From: Pollutimonas sp963712655
GTDB taxonomy: Bacteria; Pseudomonadota; Gammaproteobacteria; Burkholderiales; Burkholderiaceae_B
Assembly: GCA_963712655.1 (NCBI GenBank)
Contig: CAVQIT010000006.1
Location: 124,001 to 188,000, forward strand
Direction: 5' to 3'
DNA: 64,000 nucleotides
The position numbers and the translations under genes were made by a program. Positions 61,163 through 64,000 of this stretch are shown here, in pieces. Position 1 is the stretch's first letter, and each line of letters begins with the position of its first letter. A model generated the notes under the pieces. That model was not told where the DNA came from. It searched no databases and saw nothing but the letters and a program-made list of their open reading frames with translations.

Positions 61163-61489
61163 TCACTTGGCAATGCCTAGAAACACTGCGAGGCATCGTT
61201 CAACAGCAACCATTGCATCAAGGCCGATCTGGCCGAAAGCCGGACCTATCTTTTCTCGTTTAATGGTCATGGCCTTGTCTATCATCACCTGGGAAGGCTT
61301 TTGCAGCCCATTTGTGAAATTCGGCTGGACCATAACGCGCAGCAGAGCTGCGGAAACAAGAGTGCTTGTTACCGGCAACACGGTTACGGTAGCATTTTCG
61401 CTGAAGTGGTCAGCCTGAATTACCAAGGCAGGTCTTGATTTGCCGAACTCGCCTTGCATAGCTATCGTTATAAAGTCGCCTCGCTTCAT
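61163..61489 (-). CDS. Type II toxin, MazF/PemK family
   Basis: A 108-residue toxin, probably an mRNA interferase. The start at 61489 overlaps the antitoxin stop as ATGA; a start 3 codons earlier is possible. The PemK/MazF fold is visible in KRGDFITIAMQGEFGKSRPALVIQAD, then the TVTVLPVTST strand and QVMIDKAMTIKREKIGPAFGQI, which contains the family KxxxI pattern. Its arrangement downstream of a DUF3018/MazE-type antitoxin and with translational coupling supports the assignment. Confidence 0.87.
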   Translation of the reverse strand: MKRGDFITIAMQGEFGKSRPALVIQADHFSENATVTVLPVTSTLVSAALLRVMVQPNFTNGLQKPSQVMIDKAMTIKREKIGPAFGQIGLDAMVAVERCLAVFLGIAK

Positions 61490-61710
61490 TCTGTCCAATT
61501 GTCCACATCGGTCAAGGCCTGATCCATCAGCTGTTGTAGATCATGGTCAGCCTGATCCGCCTTGGCTGTGAGCAGAGATTGACGACGGCATTCTGCCGCA
61601 AAGCCGGGCCTTCGTGTGTCTGGCACCCATATTTGCACGGTTCGAAGGCCGGCCATGCGCAGCGCGTCGCGATGCTTTTGAACCCGGGCGTTTATGTGAG
61701 TGGTGGCCAT
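61486..61710 (-). CDS. MazE-type antitoxin (DUF3018 family)
   Basis: A 74-residue antitoxin. The start at 61710 follows a GAGG site; upstream codons in frame are not conserved-looking. The opening is RVQKHRDALRMAGLRTVQIWVPDTRRPGFAAECRRQS, the hallmark of this family, in which the N-terminal half binds DNA, and the acidic C-terminal tail (DHDLQQLMDQALTDVDNWTE) wraps the toxin. Two palindromic sites directly upstream are its likely operators. Confidence 0.87.
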   Translation of the reverse strand: MATTHINARVQKHRDALRMAGLRTVQIWVPDTRRPGFAAECRRQSLLTAKADQADHDLQQLMDQALTDVDNWTE

Positions 61711-62224
61711 TTCATCATTCCTCATAGTTACATGTAATATGATGCTCGGGTTTTTCGTTACATGCAACAGTTAAATTCCGCCGTTGCCACGATTAGGGAA
61801 ACCATGACGGGGATTGTGATGGATGATCGGTAAGGCGTCTACGCGTAGTTTCTCTTGAGGATGGAACTGTCCATGCATGGGCGGCAGCTAAAGGGCGGCC
61901 CGTTATAGAAAGTCGACCGGGATTCTTTAACATTACACGGCAACATACATTGGACATTGTGTAGGATCACCCTATATGAAGGTGAAGGGCAACTGAATGA
62001 TTACCTGCGTGACATGGAAAAAGTGATATGGAAAATCCTAGGATGTAGTCATTCGGACGGAACTGAATTTGAGGCAAAGGTGTAGCGCATCAAGACTTCA
62101 AATTTAGTTCCAAGCTTTTAGCGTAGCCAAGTAATGCGTATGGTGTCTTCCGTCCTAGCCATTAATAATACGCATAATGTATATTATGTAAAGTCAATGA
62201 TATTCAATTGCCACTGGAATCACA
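61711..62224. other. Gene-free stretch between the two toxin-antitoxin modules
   Basis: About 510 bases with visibly lower GC than the core genes. The left end holds the MazE-type promoter and operators (61727-61768). Near the right end is a perfect palindrome CATAAT-GTAT-ATTATG (62173-62188). No credible gene is seen; short open frames lack ribosome binding sites. Confidence 0.55.
61727..61768 (-). promoter_or_regulatory. Paired 12-bp palindromic operators upstream of the MazE-type antitoxin
   Basis: GTTACATGTAAT (61727-61738) and GTTACATGCAAC (61757-61768) are near copies of one palindrome, GTTACATGTAAC, with starts 30 bp apart, about three helical turns. They flank the probable core promoter and fit autoregulation by the antitoxin-toxin complex. 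Confidence 0.65.
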
Positions 62225-62512
62225 TTAACCGGATCGCTTTGCAGCGGCCTTATAAACCGCGTTACGTTCTCGTTTGCCGACTGCTACAACGATCACAATC
62301 AACTCGCTGTCGCGCACTTCGTACACCAGCCGATAACCGACACTGCGAAGCTTAATCTTGTACCTGTCTTTATGGCCAATCAACTTGGCGGCAGGAACAC
62401 GCGGGTTCTCCAACCTTTCGGCCAACTTTGTCTTTAATTGCTCTCGCGTATTGCTATCGAGCTTACGCCACTCTCTGAGAGCTTCCTCCAAAAAACCCAG
62501 CTCAAAGCTCAT
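62225..62512 (-). CDS. Type II toxin, RelE/StbE family
   Basis: A 95-residue toxin starting at the ATG at 62512 within the end of the antitoxin gene (11-base overlap). The family layout is clear: SFELGFLEEALREWRKLDSNTREQLKTKLAERL helices, then YKIKLRSVGYRLVYEVRDSELIVIVVAVGKRERNAVYKAA with the basic and aromatic residues used for mRNA cleavage on the ribosome. It is expected to inhibit translation when not bound by the antitoxin. Confidence 0.92.
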   Translation of the reverse strand: MSFELGFLEEALREWRKLDSNTREQLKTKLAERLENPRVPAAKLIGHKDRYKIKLRSVGYRLVYEVRDSELIVIVVAVGKRERNAVYKAAAKRSG

Positions 62513-62750
62513 CGATTTTAATTTTGATGACAGGCTGGCCTTCACGCGTATCAGCGATGACATTTAGCTCGAGATCCTCGAGCCTATTCATCAGGGCCTC
62601 ATACGCTTTGGCGGGCACGCAGTAAAAAGCTGGTGCGTTTCGATTAAGGATTGCAACGGGAAACCCATCACCTGCGGCAACCGTACCCATAGGATTCTTT
62701 TTCAGTTCGGAAACGCTTGCGGTGACTTCAGTCAATATCAGATTAGACAT
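62502..62750 (-). CDS. Antitoxin, StbD/RelB (Phd/YefM-like) family
   Basis: An 82-residue antitoxin with TGGAGG just before the ATG at 62750. The N-terminal dimerisation/DNA-binding half reads SVSELKKNPMGTVAAGDGFPVAILNRNAPAFYCVPAKAYEALM, characteristic of StbD-like proteins, and the C-terminal part (DLELNVIADTREGQPVIKIKIDEL) should bind the RelE-type toxin. The upstream promoter overlaps a palindrome, giving the usual autoregulation. Confidence 0.9.
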   Translation of the reverse strand: MSNLILTEVTASVSELKKNPMGTVAAGDGFPVAILNRNAPAFYCVPAKAYEALMNRLEDLELNVIADTREGQPVIKIKIDEL

Positions 62751-62772
62751 ACGTCCTCCAAGACCTGTTTAG

Positions 62773-62808
62773 AGTGCTAATAATAGCACTGTTATTGACC
62801 CTTTTCAA
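62773..62808 (-). promoter_or_regulatory. Promoter and operator of the StbD/StbE-type module
   Basis: On the minus strand TTGAAA (62808-62803) and TATTAT (62785-62780) are spaced by exactly 17 bases. A palindrome AGTGCTA-ATAA-TAGCACT (62773-62790) covers the -10 box, so a bound antitoxin would block polymerase. Confidence 0.75.
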
Positions 62809-62899
62809 TGTAGTTGGCGATGCCTATGTTGGACTCACTGACAAGCAGGAACAGGATACACTGCGGGCTGATGAAATCATATAAACCTCAGGCACATGT

Positions 62900-63820
62900 A
62901 TGTCCCAGCACTCTTCTACGTGTTGCTGGCGCAAGCGATGGCGCGCGCTAACGATCTCGCTGGCTGTTGCCGCCCTCTCCGGCTGCGCCCTCTCCACCGG
63001 GCAACGCAGCGCCATCATGACAGACGAAGGCCGAGCACTTGGTTTTTCGGCTGTGCGCTACGGCGCCGCTCCGCCGCTGGCCGGCATGTTGCGCACCGCC
63101 CGGGAGCCGCCGGAACAAGAGAATCCAGCGAAACAGGAAACGCCATCGGAACGAACCGCAACGCTCGACCCAGACAGCTTATGGGTCGTCATTGAAGGCG
63201 ATGGCCGGGCATGGCTGAGCATGCGCGAACCGTCGCGCGATCCGACGCCAGTCGATGCGGTGGGCTGGAGGCTGGCAAGGAATATCGCCGGAAAAACGGT
63301 GCTTTATCTGGCGCGTCCCTGCCAGTACCTTTCGCCCACGGAATTGGAATCATGCTCGGTCGCCGACTGGACCGATGCCCGTTTTTCGGAAAAATGGGTA
63401 GCGCGCCTGAACTCGGCGATCGACCAGGCGAAACGTTCGACAGACGCAAAAAACATTGCGCTTGCCGGATATTCCGGCGGCGGCGTCATGGCGGCGCTGA
63501 TTGCGGCGCGCCGCAACGATGTGGCTGAACTGATTACCATCGCGGCGCCTCTCGATCACGCGGCCTGGACGGCTCTGCATGGCGTCACGCCGTTGGCGGC
63601 TTCGCTCAGCGTAGTATCCGTCAGGCAAAAATTGTTCGGCATTCCGCAAGTGCATATAACGGGAGCGGGCGACACCGTAGTGCCGCCCTCTTTGATGCGG
63701 GAATTTTTACGCGCCTATCCGGTGCAAGCCCCGGCAAGAATGATTATCTTGCCGGGGATAGATCACCGCATGGATACGCCGATAGCTGTGGACAGGATCA
63801 GCGCCAAGGGCGGCGCATAA
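62900..63820 (+). CDS. Alpha/beta hydrolase-fold lipoprotein
   Basis: A 306-residue protein. The N terminus is a lipoprotein signal (RALTISLAVAALSGC, lipidation near Cys28). The hydrolase core shows the nucleophile elbow AGYSGGGVMA with a serine, an acidic residue in ITGAGDTVVPPSLM and a histidine in LPGIDHRMD, a complete triad in the right order. It may be an esterase or lipase-like enzyme anchored in the envelope; no narrower family is recognised. The ribosome site is weak. It is convergent with a barrel-protein gene cut by the right edge. Confidence 0.78.
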   Translation: MSQHSSTCCWRKRWRALTISLAVAALSGCALSTGQRSAIMTDEGRALGFSAVRYGAAPPLAGMLRTAREPPEQENPAKQETPSERTATLDPDSLWVVIEGDGRAWLSMREPSRDPTPVDAVGWRLARNIAGKTVLYLARPCQYLSPTELESCSVADWTDARFSEKWVARLNSAIDQAKRSTDAKNIALAGYSGGGVMAALIAARRNDVAELITIAAPLDHAAWTALHGVTPLAASLSVVSVRQKLFGIPQVHITGAGDTVVPPSLMREFLRAYPVQAPARMIILPGIDHRMDTPIAVDRISAKGGA

Positions 63821-63835
63821 TCCTGGCCGTACGTT

Positions 63836-64000
63836 TTAGAAGTTCCACATCGCCCGGGCGCTTACTTGATGGCCCAGGTATTTATCCCTGATATCCATGT
63901 CGTAGCCTACCGAAATAACGGTGCCCTTGGCTGAAACGTGGCGATAGCCGACACCCAGTTCCACGGCTTCGCGGCCGGGCTCGACGCCGTCCAGATTGAA
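63836..64000 (-). CDS. C-terminal end of an outer-membrane beta-barrel protein (partial, cut by right edge)
   Basis: The minus strand is open from base 64000 to a TAA at 63838-63836, giving the last 54 residues. They show alternating polar/hydrophobic strands (AVELGVGYRHVSAKGTVISVGYDMDI, HQVSARAMWNF) and end in a C-terminal phenylalanine, the signature recognised by the BAM machinery. It could be the end of an autotransporter barrel or another OMP; the rest lies outside the window. Confidence 0.65.
   Translation of the reverse strand, partial: FNLDGVEPGREAVELGVGYRHVSAKGTVISVGYDMDIRDKYLGHQVSARAMWNF

Noticed and set aside
62173..62188. Palindrome CATAAT-GTAT-ATTATG as an operator
   Set aside because: It lies downstream of both toxin-antitoxin units, not at a gene start, and such A/T palindromes are likely by chance in this low-GC stretch.
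62134..62355. A 73-codon plus-strand frame near the StbE-type toxin
   Set aside because: It runs antisense into the toxin gene and lacks a ribosome site.
1..64000. tRNA, rRNA, CRISPR arrays, insertion sequences or prophage genes
   Set aside because: None was recognised: no cloverleaf-like or rRNA sequence, no regularly spaced short repeats and no transposase or phage structural motif was found by reading.

Overview
The window is a contiguous piece of a high-GC chromosome from a betaproteobacterium, most likely of the Alcaligenaceae (Bordetella/Achromobacter/Pusillimonas relatives, order Burkholderiales). This placing is an inference from codon use, gene repertoire (liv, tct-type and ugp transporters, CbpA/CbpM, DUF1415, ArnT-type lipid A transferase) and protein resemblance; the genus cannot be named from the sequence alone. 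No rRNA, tRNA, CRISPR array, phage or insertion sequence was seen. Gene density is high and most starts have a readable ribosome binding site.

Layout. 1-4.1 kb: ugpBAEC glycerol-3-phosphate importer, minus strand, cut by the left edge, with a Pho-box-like element upstream. 4.3-5.7 kb: proC and a VUT/YhhQ-type membrane protein. 5.9-10.7 kb: a complete branched-chain amino acid ABC operon (livJHMGF order) ending in a strong terminator. 10.8-13.4 kb: glutathione S-transferase and an S9 peptidase. 13.6-16.5 kb: a hydroxypyruvate reductase, glycerate kinase and SDR operon. 16.6-19.2 kb: LysR regulator divergent from methylmalonate-semialdehyde dehydrogenase. 19.3-28.8 kb: central carbon genes (erythrose-4-phosphate dehydrogenase type, fumC, gnd, zwf, GH15 glucoamylase) mixed with DUF488, NfeD/slipin, UspA and acylphosphatase. 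28.8-31.8 kb: a minus-strand operon of Zn-alcohol dehydrogenase, CbpA, CbpM and an FMN reductase. 31.9-35.5 kb: a Cys-repeat secreted protein, GntR plus class III aminotransferase, and a GhrA-type reductase. 35.5-42.7 kb: Ysc84 lipoprotein, DUF1415, ArfB, Pgi, pirin and a Kef antiporter. 43-47.6 kb: a stress block (large catalase, YghA-type SDR, Pro-rich mini-protein, Tat-exported beta-carbonic anhydrase). 47.7-52.2 kb: an envelope operon of GT2, ArnT-like transferase, OmpR-type regulator and histidine kinase. 52.7-54.7 kb: tctBA without tctC. 54.9-58.7 kb: an unknown 542-residue protein, a DedA-rhodanese fusion, GNAT and DsbA-family proteins. 58.7-62.8 kb: a less GC-rich accessory segment with a frameshifted SDR, a decayed LysR gene and two type II toxin-antitoxin modules. 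62.9-64 kb: a lipoprotein hydrolase and the end of an outer-membrane barrel gene.

The most notable unexplained structure is a dispersed family of long palindromes: three copies (35.5, 37.9 and 52.3 kb), all intergenic, share a 31-nt half-element without gaps. Several regulatory palindromes and repeats also stand out: an extended Pho box at ugpB, three 11-bp direct repeats upstream of the GT2/ArnT/two-component operon, paired 12-bp palindromes in front of the MazE-like antitoxin, an operator overlapping the -10 of the StbD/RelB-like module, and an Anr/FNR-type box between uspA and the GH15 gene. Functional statements are from family motifs visible in the translations; no database search could be run.
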